Below the pieces are notes generated by a model that saw nothing but the letters and a program-made list of their open reading frames with translations, did no database searches and was not told where the DNA came from. Source: Streptomyces virginiae (GTDB lineage Bacteria; Actinomycetota; Actinomycetes; Streptomycetales; Streptomycetaceae). Taken from it: DNA of 64,000 nt. Positions 52,421 to 61,447 of the stretch are shown one piece after another (within the stretch, counting starts at the first letter, position 1; the number at the start of each line of letters is the position of its first letter). Position numbers and translations under genes: made by a program. The stretch spans positions 186,001-250,000 of the forward strand of contig NZ_JOAK01000009.1 in assembly GCF_000720455.1 (NCBI RefSeq). The letters run 5' to 3'.

Positions 52421-52780
52421 ATGCCGCAGAGCCCGAACACCCCGATCGCGTTCCAGGACGAGCGGGCGGCCGAGCGGCTGCTCGCCGTCGAGGACGGCGA
52501 GGCCGTCGGGTACATCGCCTACTTCGTGCTCGACCGGCCGCCCCACGCCCTGGTGGCCGTGCACACGGTCGTCGAGCCGGGCCACGAGGGCCGGGGCATC
52601 GCCGGAGGGCTCGTGAGGACCTTCTACCAGCTCGCCGAAGCCGAGGGCGTGCCCGTGGTTCCGCTCTGCCCGTACGCGGCGAGCTGGGCCGCCAAACATC
52701 CCGACGCGGCGCCCGACGCCCCGGCCGAGGTCGTGGCGGCGGCGAAGGCACAGCTGGCCGCCGCCTCCGGCCGCCGGTGA
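52421..52780 (+). CDS. Small GNAT (YjdJ/Gcn5-like) N-acetyltransferase
   Basis: A 119-residue acetyltransferase of the short YjdJ type. VEDGEAVGYIAYFVLDRPPH gives the central strands, and VVEPGHEGRGIAGGLVRTFY is the acetyl-CoA loop (G-x-G-I-A-G). VPVVPLCPYAASWAAKHPD at the end is typical of this subfamily. Small members of this class often lack a known acceptor. ATG 52421 is 7-8 nt after GGAGCCGGGG and 14 nt after the panD stop. Its own stop overlaps the next gene (GTGA). Confidence 0.87.
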   Translation: MPQSPNTPIAFQDERAAERLLAVEDGEAVGYIAYFVLDRPPHALVAVHTVVEPGHEGRGIAGGLVRTFYQLAEAEGVPVVPLCPYAASWAAKHPDAAPDAPAEVVAAAKAQLAAASGRR

Positions 52781-53412
52781 CGGTCCCCGGCCTGACCCTG
52801 CTGCACACCTCGCCCGTGCACGTCCCCGTCTTCGACGGGCTGCGCGACCGGCACCACCCGGGTGCCGTCCTGCGGCACCTGGTGGCGCCGGAGCTGCTGG
52901 ACCGGGCCCGCGCGGACGGGCCGCGGTCCGTGGCCCCGGCCCTGCGGGAGCTGCTCGCCGCGGCCGGGCCCGGCCCGGTGCTGGTCACCTGCTCCACCAT
53001 CGGGGCGACCGCCGAGGCACTCGCCCCCGCCCTCGGCGCCCCGGTGCTGCGCGTGGACCGGCCGATGGCGGCCGCGGCCGTGCGCACCGGCCCGCGCATC
53101 GCCGTCCTCGCCGCCCTCGCATCGACGCTCACCCCGACGGCGGAACTGCTCGCCGAAGAGGCCGGCGGGCGGCCGGTGTCGGTCGTCCCGCACCTCGTCC
53201 CCGGCGCCTGGGAGAGCTTCGAGGCGGGGGACACCGCCCGCTACCTCTCCCGGGTGGCCGAGGCCGCCGACGCCGTCACCGGTGCGGACGTCATCGTCCT
53301 CGCCCAGGCCTCCATGGCGGGCGCCGCCCTTCTGGCCACGACCGCCACCCCCGTGCTGTCCAGCCCCGCGCCGGGCCTGGCGGCCGCGCTCGCCCTGACG
53401 GCCGAGGCGTAA
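52777..53412 (+). CDS. Aspartate/glutamate racemase-family protein
   Basis: A 211-residue protein of the Asp/Glu racemase and arylmalonate decarboxylase superfamily. The first half-site has Cys72 in VLVTCSTIGATAEALAPALG. The second half-site, where a racemase would have another Cys, reads VIVLAQASMAGAALLATT, with Ala/Ser instead. A two-base racemase mechanism is therefore unlikely; a decarboxylase, isomerase or hydrolase role with one Cys is possible. GTG 52777 overlaps the GNAT stop. Its stop is followed immediately by a 60-bp imperfect palindrome. Confidence 0.8.
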   Translation: MTVPGLTLLHTSPVHVPVFDGLRDRHHPGAVLRHLVAPELLDRARADGPRSVAPALRELLAAAGPGPVLVTCSTIGATAEALAPALGAPVLRVDRPMAAAAVRTGPRIAVLAALASTLTPTAELLAEEAGGRPVSVVPHLVPGAWESFEAGDTARYLSRVAEAADAVTGADVIVLAQASMAGAALLATTATPVLSSPAPGLAAALALTAEA

Positions 53413-53472
53413 GGGGCTTCTCGCCGATCATGCCGGGCTCACGGCTGATCCGCCTGATCGACAAGCGACCCC
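53413..53472. repeat. Imperfect 60-bp palindrome after the racemase-like gene
   Basis: Arms 53413-53438 and 53447-53472 begin with GGGG and end with CCCC; 17 of the first 24 positions are complementary. The left arm contains GATCATGCCGGG, close to GATCTTGCCGG in the element at 23709-23796. It starts right after the TAA and may act as a terminator or be the worn relative of a mobile repeat. Confidence 0.5.
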
Positions 53473-53512
53473 CTGGGGGCGTACGGGACGCAATCGCGGG
53501 AAAGTGCCGTAC

Positions 53513-53704
53513 ATGGTGCGAAAACTCGAAGCGACGCAGCCGCCGGCCCCCGAGCCCGACCCGACGCCGGCGCCCACCCCGTTCCCGGACCCCGAGCCGA
53601 TCCCGCGCCCCGTTCCGCCCGTGCCCGGCCCCGTCCCGGAGCCGGACCCGGTGCCCCCGCCGCCGGGACCCGCGCCGGTACCCCAGCCCGGGCCCTGGAG
53701 CTAG
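53513..53704 (+). CDS. Small Pro/Glu/Asp-rich peptide
   Basis: A 63-residue open frame starting MVRKLEATQPPAPEPDPTPA, of which more than half the residues are Pro. The rest follows a PxP pattern (VPEPDPVPPPPGPAPVP). ATG 53513 has GGGAAAG 8 nt upstream. The composition fits a secreted or wall-spanning linker, but no signal or anchor is visible, so it may not be a real gene. An in-frame GTG at 53504 is an alternative start. Confidence 0.45.
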   Translation: MVRKLEATQPPAPEPDPTPAPTPFPDPEPIPRPVPPVPGPVPEPDPVPPPPGPAPVPQPGPWS

Positions 53705-53725
53705 AGGGTGTCCGGCGGGCGTCCG

Positions 53726-55171
53726 TCAGTCCGTGCGCACCTCGGAGCGGTCACCGCTCCAGAGGGTGTGGAACGAGCCCTCGCGGTCGGTCCGCCGGTA
53801 GGTGTGCGCCCCGAAGAAGTCCCGCTGGCCCTGGGTGAGGGCCGCCGGGAGCCGCTCCGCGCGCAGCGCGTCGTAGTAGGCCAGTGAGGCCGCGAAGGCC
53901 GGCACCGGGATGCCCGCGCCCACGGCCGCCGTGATCACGGAGCGCCAGCCCTCCTGCGCCGCTCCGATCTCCTCGGCGAAGCGCTCGTCCGCCAGCAGGC
54001 TCGGCAGGTCGGGCCTGGCGTCGTAGGCCGCGCGGATCCGGTCGAGGAACGCCGCCCGGATGATGCAGCCGCCGCGCCACAGGGAGGCGACCGCGCCGAG
54101 GTCCACGTTCCAGCCGTACTCCTCGCTGCCGGCCCGGATCTGGTGGAACCCCTGCGTGTACGAGACGATCTTCGACGCGTACAGGGCCTCCTCCACCTGC
54201 GCGGCGAACGCGTCCGCCGCCTCCGGCGACAGCGCCGCGGCGGCCGGTCCCGCGAGTCCGCGGGCGGCCGTGCGCAGGTCCGCGTGGCCCGAGACGGCGC
54301 GGGCGAACACGGCCTCGGCGATTCCCGACACCGGGACCCCCAGGTCCAGGGCGATCTGCACGGTCCAGCGGCCGGTGCCCTTCTGCTCGGCGGCGTCGGC
54401 CACGACGTCCACGAACGCCTGCCCGGTCGCGGCGTCGGTGTGGGCGAGCACCTCCGCCGTGATCTCGATCAGGTACGAGTCCAGGCGGCCCCGGTTCCAG
54501 TCCCGGAAGGTCTCCGCGATCTTCGCGGGGGAGTAGCCGGCGACCTCGCGCAGCAGGTGGTAGGCCTCGGCGATGAGCTGCATGTCGGCGTATTCGATGC
54601 CGTTGTGCACCATCTTGACGAAGTGTCCGGCGCCGTCGGGGCCCACGTGCGAGGTGCAGGGCGTGCCGTCGGCGGCCTTCGCCGCGATCTTCTCCAGCAG
54701 CGGGCCGAGGGACGCGTACGACTCCTTCGAGCCGCCCGGCATGATGCTCGGCCCGAGCAGCGCGCCCTCCTCGCCTCCCGAAATGCCCACGCCCACGAAG
54801 TGGATGCCCTGCTCGCGCAGTTCCCGCTCGCGCCGCCGGGTGTCCTCGAAGTGCGCGTTCCCGCCGTCGATGATGACGTCGCCCTCCTCCAGGAGCGGGG
54901 CGAACTCGCGGATCACGGCGTCGGTCGGCTCCCCGGCCTTCACCATGATGACGATGCGCCGGGGGCGCTCCAGCGCGTCGACGAACTCCTTGGCCGACTC
55001 GGCGGCCACGAACGCGCCCTCGTGACCGAACTCCTCCACCAGCGCCGTCGTCCTGGCGGTGGTGCGGTTGTGGACGGCCACGGTGAATCCGTTGCGGGCG
55101 AAGTTGCGGGCGAGGTTGCTGCCCATGACTGCGAGGCCGGTGACGCCGATCTGGGCCGTGCTGGTGCTCAT
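53726..55171 (-). CDS. gndA: 6-Phosphogluconate dehydrogenase (decarboxylating, NADP-dependent)
   Basis: A 481-residue enzyme of the oxidative pentose phosphate pathway that converts 6-phosphogluconate to ribulose 5-phosphate and CO2. The Rossmann motif is GVTGLAVMGSNLARNFARNG, and FTVAVHNRTTARTTALVEEF contains the NADP-selecting Arg. VGISGGEEGALLGPSIMPGG and GAGHFVKMVHNGIEYADMQL carry substrate and catalytic residues. The C-terminal tail region with GAHTYRRTDREGSFHTLW completes the dimer site. Its length (about 480) is that of the long-chain type. AGGAG stands before ATG 55171. Confidence 0.95.
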   Translation of the reverse strand: MSTSTAQIGVTGLAVMGSNLARNFARNGFTVAVHNRTTARTTALVEEFGHEGAFVAAESAKEFVDALERPRRIVIMVKAGEPTDAVIREFAPLLEEGDVIIDGGNAHFEDTRRRERELREQGIHFVGVGISGGEEGALLGPSIMPGGSKESYASLGPLLEKIAAKAADGTPCTSHVGPDGAGHFVKMVHNGIEYADMQLIAEAYHLLREVAGYSPAKIAETFRDWNRGRLDSYLIEITAEVLAHTDAATGQAFVDVVADAAEQKGTGRWTVQIALDLGVPVSGIAEAVFARAVSGHADLRTAARGLAGPAAAALSPEAADAFAAQVEEALYASKIVSYTQGFHQIRAGSEEYGWNVDLGAVASLWRGGCIIRAAFLDRIRAAYDARPDLPSLLADERFAEEIGAAQEGWRSVITAAVGAGIPVPAFAASLAYYDALRAERLPAALTQGQRDFFGAHTYRRTDREGSFHTLWSGDRSEVRTD

Positions 55172-55334
55172 CTGTGCGCTCCTGCGTGCTTCGGTGTGCG
55201 GGCTGTGCCGACGCTACCCCGCCGTCGGCCGTGCGGCGCCGAGGCCCGTCGAGTCCTTGTCAAGTTCCGCTGAAGAGCGCCCCGTTGCTCCCTTGTCATG
55301 CAATGATCCCGACGTTACGTTGTGCGATTCCTGA

Positions 55335-57494
<2,160 letters not shown>

Positions 57495-57554
57495 AAGCTC
57501 CACAATGCCCGACCCATCTGCGCTATTCCTCCGCCCACAGGTGGTCACGAGTCA

Positions 57555-57578
57555 TACTCCCGACGTAGTACGGGAGTA
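57555..57578. promoter_or_regulatory. Inverted repeat upstream of the DMT transporter gene
   Basis: TACTCCCG (57555-57562) and CGGGAGTA (57571-57578) flank an 8-nt centre, about 60 bp before the transporter start and on the far side of a short A+T-richer stretch. The layout is that of a dimeric regulator site. Confidence 0.5.
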
Positions 57579-57784
57579 CGCAGCGCGGGCCTTCCACCAG
57601 CACAGCGCCACCCCTACCGTGCCCCACGGTCACCACGTGGATCCGTACGGTGACGGCCTGTTCGCGATGCGTGAGGCGCCCGACCTCGGGTTTGGCTCGG
57701 GGCGCAGGGGATCCGTACAGTTTCCCTTTTGAGGACCTCCGCAGCAGGCGGATGCGGACGAGTGATCAAGGAACGGCAGCGGCC

Positions 57785-59272
57785 ATGACGGTGACCGAAG
57801 ACAGCCACGACCAGGCTCAGGCCTACGGACCGGGCATCGACCCCGAGCGGCTGGCGCTCTGCCTCGACGTGCTCGCCGAACTCGACAAGATCGACGTCGA
57901 CCACCCGGACGCCATCGCCGTCCGCCGCGCCACGGCCGGGGTCTACCGCACGGTCAAGCAGCGCCGCCGCCAGGAGCGCCGCGCCGCCAAGACCGCCAAC
58001 GACAAGGCCGTCACCGAGGCGACCGCGACCGGCTCCGCCGAACGCATCGACGACGAGACCGAGGGCATCCTGCCCTCCTCGGTCACGGAGGCCGGCCGGA
58101 TCGCCGGGATACTCCAGCGCCCGCGCTCCTGCTACGTCTGCAAGACCCGGTACGTCGAGGTCGACTACTTCTACCACCAGCTCTGCCCGGGCTGCGCCGC
58201 CGAGAACCGCACCAAGCGGGAGGCCCGCGCCGACCTCAACGGCAAGCGCGCGCTGCTCACCGGCGGCCGGGCCAAGATCGGCATGTACATCGCGCTGCGG
58301 CTGCTGCGCGACGGCGCCCACACCACGATCACCACGCGCTTCCCCAAGGACGCCATCCGCCGCTTCAAGGCGATGGAGGACTCGGCGGACTGGATGCACC
58401 GCCTGGAGGTCGTCGGCATCGACCTGCGCGACCCGGCCCAGGCCGTGGCCCTCGCCGACCAGGTGGCCGCGGCCGGCCCGCTCGACATCCTGATCAACAA
58501 CGCGACGCAGACGGTGCGCCGCCTGCCCACCGCCTACGCGGCGCTGGTCGAGGGGGAGTCCGCCCCGCTGCCCGCCGGTGAGCTCCCCGCCCACCACGTC
58601 ATCGGCGCCTTCAACTCCGGCGCGGTCGACGGCCTGGCGGCGCTGCCCGTCGGCGTCAGCGGACTCGAGGCGCAGAAGGTCGCCGACCTCGCGCTGGTCG
58701 CGGGCAACGCCAGCCTGGAGCGGCACCTCGCCGGCACCGCCATCGACGCCGGCGGCCTGCTGCCCGACGTCGTCGACAGCAACACCTGGGTACAGACCAT
58801 CGACCAGATCTCCCCGGTGGAGCTGCTCGAGACGCAGCTGTGCAACTACACCTCCCCCTTCATCCTGATCAGCGCGCTCCGGCCGGCCATGGCGGAGGCC
58901 GCCCGCAAGGCCGCGGGCGGGCGGGCGTACGTCGTCAACGTCTCGGCGATGGAGGGCGTCTTCAGCCGCGGCTACAAGGGCGCCGGGCACCCGAACACCA
59001 ATGCCGCCAAGGCCGCGATGAACATGGTGACGCGGACCAGCGGCCAGGAGATGTTCCAGACCGACCGCATCCTGATGACCTCGGTCGACACCGGCTGGAT
59101 CACCGACGAGCGCCCGCACTTCGACAAGCTGCGCCTGGCCGAGGAGGGCTTCCACGCGCCGCTCGACCTGGTGGACGGCGCGGCCCGCGTCTACGACCCG
59201 ATCGTGCGCGGCGAGGCCGGCGAGGACCTGTTCGGCGTCTTCCTCAAGGACTACGCTCCGGCGAACTGGTAG
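57785..59272 (+). CDS. Short-chain dehydrogenase-like protein with N-terminal zinc ribbon
   Basis: A 495-residue protein. After a helical, charged N-terminus comes a probable zinc ribbon: Cys116, Cys119, Cys134 and Cys137 (CYVCKTRY, LCPGC). The SDR domain begins near residue 158 with LLTGGRAKIGMYIALRLLRD, and ILINNATQTVRRLP is the NNAG-like motif. Ser387 (VVNVSAMEGVFS) is kept. The position of the usual catalytic Tyr four residues before Lys409 is Thr405 (NTNAAKAAM), so ordinary SDR chemistry is doubtful. ATG 57785 is preceded by AACGGCAGCGGCC, a weak site; the frame is open upstream without better starts. Confidence 0.85.
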   Translation: MTVTEDSHDQAQAYGPGIDPERLALCLDVLAELDKIDVDHPDAIAVRRATAGVYRTVKQRRRQERRAAKTANDKAVTEATATGSAERIDDETEGILPSSVTEAGRIAGILQRPRSCYVCKTRYVEVDYFYHQLCPGCAAENRTKREARADLNGKRALLTGGRAKIGMYIALRLLRDGAHTTITTRFPKDAIRRFKAMEDSADWMHRLEVVGIDLRDPAQAVALADQVAAAGPLDILINNATQTVRRLPTAYAALVEGESAPLPAGELPAHHVIGAFNSGAVDGLAALPVGVSGLEAQKVADLALVAGNASLERHLAGTAIDAGGLLPDVVDSNTWVQTIDQISPVELLETQLCNYTSPFILISALRPAMAEAARKAAGGRAYVVNVSAMEGVFSRGYKGAGHPNTNAAKAAMNMVTRTSGQEMFQTDRILMTSVDTGWITDERPHFDKLRLAEEGFHAPLDLVDGAARVYDPIVRGEAGEDLFGVFLKDYAPANW

Positions 59273-59822
59273 CCCCGGCCCCCCGGCCCGCGCCCCGGCC
59301 CCCAGGGCCCGGCACCGACCCCCTCGGCAGACCGAGGGGGTCGATCGCGTTCCCGGCCGCCCGGCGGGCCCCGGCCGCGACCAGCTCCAGCAGCGGGCGC
59401 CAGTCCTCCGGTACACCCGCGTCCAGGCCGCAGGCCGCCGCCGTCTCGCGGGCCTGGCGCAGGGTGGCCACCGCGTCCGCGTCACCGCCCGGCCCGTCGG
59501 CCCCGTCCGCCCCGTCCGCCCCGTCGGCCGCCCCGGCCGGCGCGTGCAGCCGTACGAGTCGCGCCACGCGCTCACCCAGCAGGGGGCGCACCGCCTCCGC
59601 TGCGAGTACGGCGTGTCGCGCTCCGTCACCCGGACGGAGCATCTGGCCCATGTCGTGCAGCAGGCCCGCGAGCTGCAGTTCCTTGTCGGCGGGATGCGAG
59701 CGGCGAAGCAGCGCCGCCGTCCGCAGGGCGCGGTCGTCGCGGCTGCCGCGCAGCAGCTCCATCAGCTCAACCACGCTTGTGACGTACGGCACTTCGGCCT
59801 CCGGCACTCCGGACCTCGCCAC
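59244..59822 (-). CDS. HD-domain protein
   Basis: A 192-residue predicted metal-dependent phosphohydrolase-like protein. The core is PYVTSVVELMELLRGSRDDR, TAALLRRSHPADKELQLAGL and LLHDMGQMLRPGDGARHAVL, with the HD pair of the superfamily. A later insert is an Asp-Gly-Ala repeat (GADGADGADG). GTG 59822 is chosen because GGAGGGGG lies 6 nt upstream. The last 30 residues are encoded across a hairpin (59317-59342) and the 3' end of the convergent SDR gene. Activity is not predictable; inositol-oxygenase-like and nucleotide-hydrolase members share the motif. Confidence 0.75.
   Translation of the reverse strand: MARSGVPEAEVPYVTSVVELMELLRGSRDDRALRTAALLRRSHPADKELQLAGLLHDMGQMLRPGDGARHAVLAAEAVRPLLGERVARLVRLHAPAGAADGADGADGADGPGGDADAVATLRQARETAAACGLDAGVPEDWRPLLELVAAGARRAAGNAIDPLGLPRGSVPGPGGRGAGRGAGATSSPERSP
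59317..59342 (+). terminator. Hairpin after the zinc-ribbon SDR gene
   Basis: GACCCCCTCGG (59317-59327) pairs perfectly with CCGAGGGGGTC (59332-59342) around a CAGA loop, 45 bp after the SDR stop. It lies inside the opposite-strand HD gene. Confidence 0.6.
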
Positions 59823-59950
59823 CGCCGACCCCCTCCGTCGCGCCTCGCGCATCCGGGTCCGAGCACACCACCCGTGACGTGCCCGCCGACCCACGACTTG
59901 CTGAATTCGGGACGAAACTAAGAGGGCGCAGCGGATTTTGCCTTCCTATC

Positions 59951-59966
59951 GAGCGGAGGTCCGCTC
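59951..59966. promoter_or_regulatory. Inverted repeat in the leader of the 57-residue peptide gene
   Basis: GAGCGGA and TCCGCTC form a 16-bp near-perfect palindrome inside an A+T-richer stretch (TTTTGCCTT before it, CATATGTGTACC after it) about 140 bp upstream of the peptide gene. This is the only promoter-like segment in the 280-bp gap; exact hexamers are unclear. Confidence 0.4.
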
Positions 59967-60102
59967 ATATGTGTACCCTGGGGCATCAAGACGGCCCCCA
60001 TCCGGGCCGCGCTCCACTAAGGCGCCACCGCGTCCGGAACCCTTGATCCCTTGCCCGGCTCGCGGTCAGCCTGCCGGGTTACGCGACACAGAGGAGTGCG
60101 CG

Positions 60103-60276
60103 GTGACTGAAAAGACGCAGCCCGAACCGAAGTTGCTGGAGCGGACCGGATCGCGTGCCAAGACGCGGTCCGACGAACTCGGAAGCCTCGAGGTCTGGGC
60201 GCGCTCCGCCCCGATCCGGCTGGCCGGGTACGAGGACGACCTGGCGGAGGCCCACATCCTGCCCGGCATCGACTAG
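60103..60276 (+). CDS. 57-residue Cys-free small protein, unknown
   Basis: GTG 60103 lies 6 nt after GAGGAG, a good ribosome-binding site. The product starts MTEKTQPEPKLLERTGSRAK and ends SAPIRLAGYEDDLAEAHILP plus GID. The N-terminal half is Lys/Arg/Glu-rich and leader-like; the C-terminal half has one Trp, one Tyr, a Pro and acidic residues. There is no signal peptide or membrane segment. It has its own promoter-like leader and terminator, which supports a real monocistronic gene. Function unknown; a ribosomal-peptide precursor or a small regulatory protein are both conceivable. Confidence 0.7.
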   Translation: MTEKTQPEPKLLERTGSRAKTRSDELGSLEVWARSAPIRLAGYEDDLAEAHILPGID

Positions 60277-60315
60277 TCCGCGAGGACTGCCGTACCCACC
60301 CGCAGAGCGGTGACA

Positions 60316-60350
60316 AGCGCCCCCACGTGCCCACCCGCACCGGGGGCGCT
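60316..60350 (+). terminator. Terminator of the small-protein gene
   Basis: AGCGCCCCC (60316-60324) pairs with GGGGGCGCT (60342-60350), with an inner GTGC/GCAC stem in the loop. It lies 40 bp after the stop at 60276. Confidence 0.7.
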
Positions 60351-60463
60351 GCCCTGTCCGGCCGGTCCCCGTTCCCGCCGGTCCCCGTCCGCTACGCCCT
60401 GAGCGTCATCGCCGAGAGCGATCACCGGTTCCGCGGCCCGTCCCGCCGGTCCAGGGTGAGCAC

Positions 60464-61447
60464 ATGAAGCTGCTGATGCTGGGTGGTACCGAATTCGTCG
60501 GACGCGCGATCACCGAGGACGCCCTCGCCCGGGGCTGGGAGGTGACCGTCTTCCACCGGGGGCACCACGCGCCCCCGCCGGACACCCGTGCCCTGCACGG
60601 GGACCGCACCGCACCCGGGGGCCTGGCCGCCCTCGCCGAGGGGGAGTGGGACCTCGTCGTCGACACCTGGGGCGGCGCCCCCACGGCGGTGCGCGACAGC
60701 GCCCGCCTGCTGAGCGGCCGTGCCGGAAGGTACGCGTACGTCTCCAGCCGCTCGGTCTACTCCTACCCGGCCCCCGCCGGGCAGGGCGAGGACGGCCCCC
60801 TCGTCGAGGGCTCGCCGGACGCCGGGGCGACCGCCTACGCCGAGGACAAGAGGGGCGGCGAACTCGCCGCGCTGGACGCCTTCGCCGACCGTGCCCTGCT
60901 GGTCCGCGCCGGGCTGATCCTCGGCCCCTACGAGAACGTCGGCCGGCTGCCGTGGTGGCTGAACCGCATCGCACGCGGCGGACCGGTGCTCGCCCCCGGC
61001 CCGCGCGGACTCCCGCTCCAGTACATCGACGTGCGCGACCTCGCGCGCTGGACCCTGGACGCCGCCGAGGCCGGGCTCGGCGGCCCCTACAACCTGGTCT
61101 CGCCGACCGGGCACGCCACCATGGGCGCCCTCCTCGACGCCTGCGCCGCCGTCACCGGCCGGTACGCCGAGCTGCGCTGGACCGACCCGGCACCGATCCT
61201 CGACGCCGGCGTGGAGCCCTGGACAGAGCTGCCGGTCTGGCTCCCCGAGGGCGAGTCGTACGACCACATGTTCGGCGGCGACGTGACCAGGGCGCTGGAG
61301 GCCGGCCTGAAGTGCCGGCCCGTCGAGGAGACCGTGGCCGACACCTGGGCCTGGCTGCGCACCCTCGACGGCCGGGCCCCGCAGCGGGCCGACCGGCCGG
61401 CCCCCGGACTCGACGCCGAGCGGGAGGCCGCGCTACTCGGGCTCTGA
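60464..61447 (+). CDS. NAD(P)-dependent epimerase/dehydratase family protein
   Basis: A 327-residue extended-SDR protein. MKLLMLGGTEFVGRAITEDA is the nucleotide-binding motif (GGTEFVG), YAYVSSRSVYSYPAPAGQGE carries the Ser, and an AYAEDKRGGELAALDAF segment holds the Y-x-x-x-K pair (Tyr then DKR). LLVRAGLILGPYENVGRLPW and LQYIDVRDLARWTLDAAEAG are typical of reductase- or isoflavone-reductase-like members. The substrate is unknown. ATG 60464 has AGGGTGAG upstream. Its last 15 bp overlap the convergent membrane-protein gene. Confidence 0.87.
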   Translation: MKLLMLGGTEFVGRAITEDALARGWEVTVFHRGHHAPPPDTRALHGDRTAPGGLAALAEGEWDLVVDTWGGAPTAVRDSARLLSGRAGRYAYVSSRSVYSYPAPAGQGEDGPLVEGSPDAGATAYAEDKRGGELAALDAFADRALLVRAGLILGPYENVGRLPWWLNRIARGGPVLAPGPRGLPLQYIDVRDLARWTLDAAEAGLGGPYNLVSPTGHATMGALLDACAAVTGRYAELRWTDPAPILDAGVEPWTELPVWLPEGESYDHMFGGDVTRALEAGLKCRPVEETVADTWAWLRTLDGRAPQRADRPAPGLDAEREAALLGL

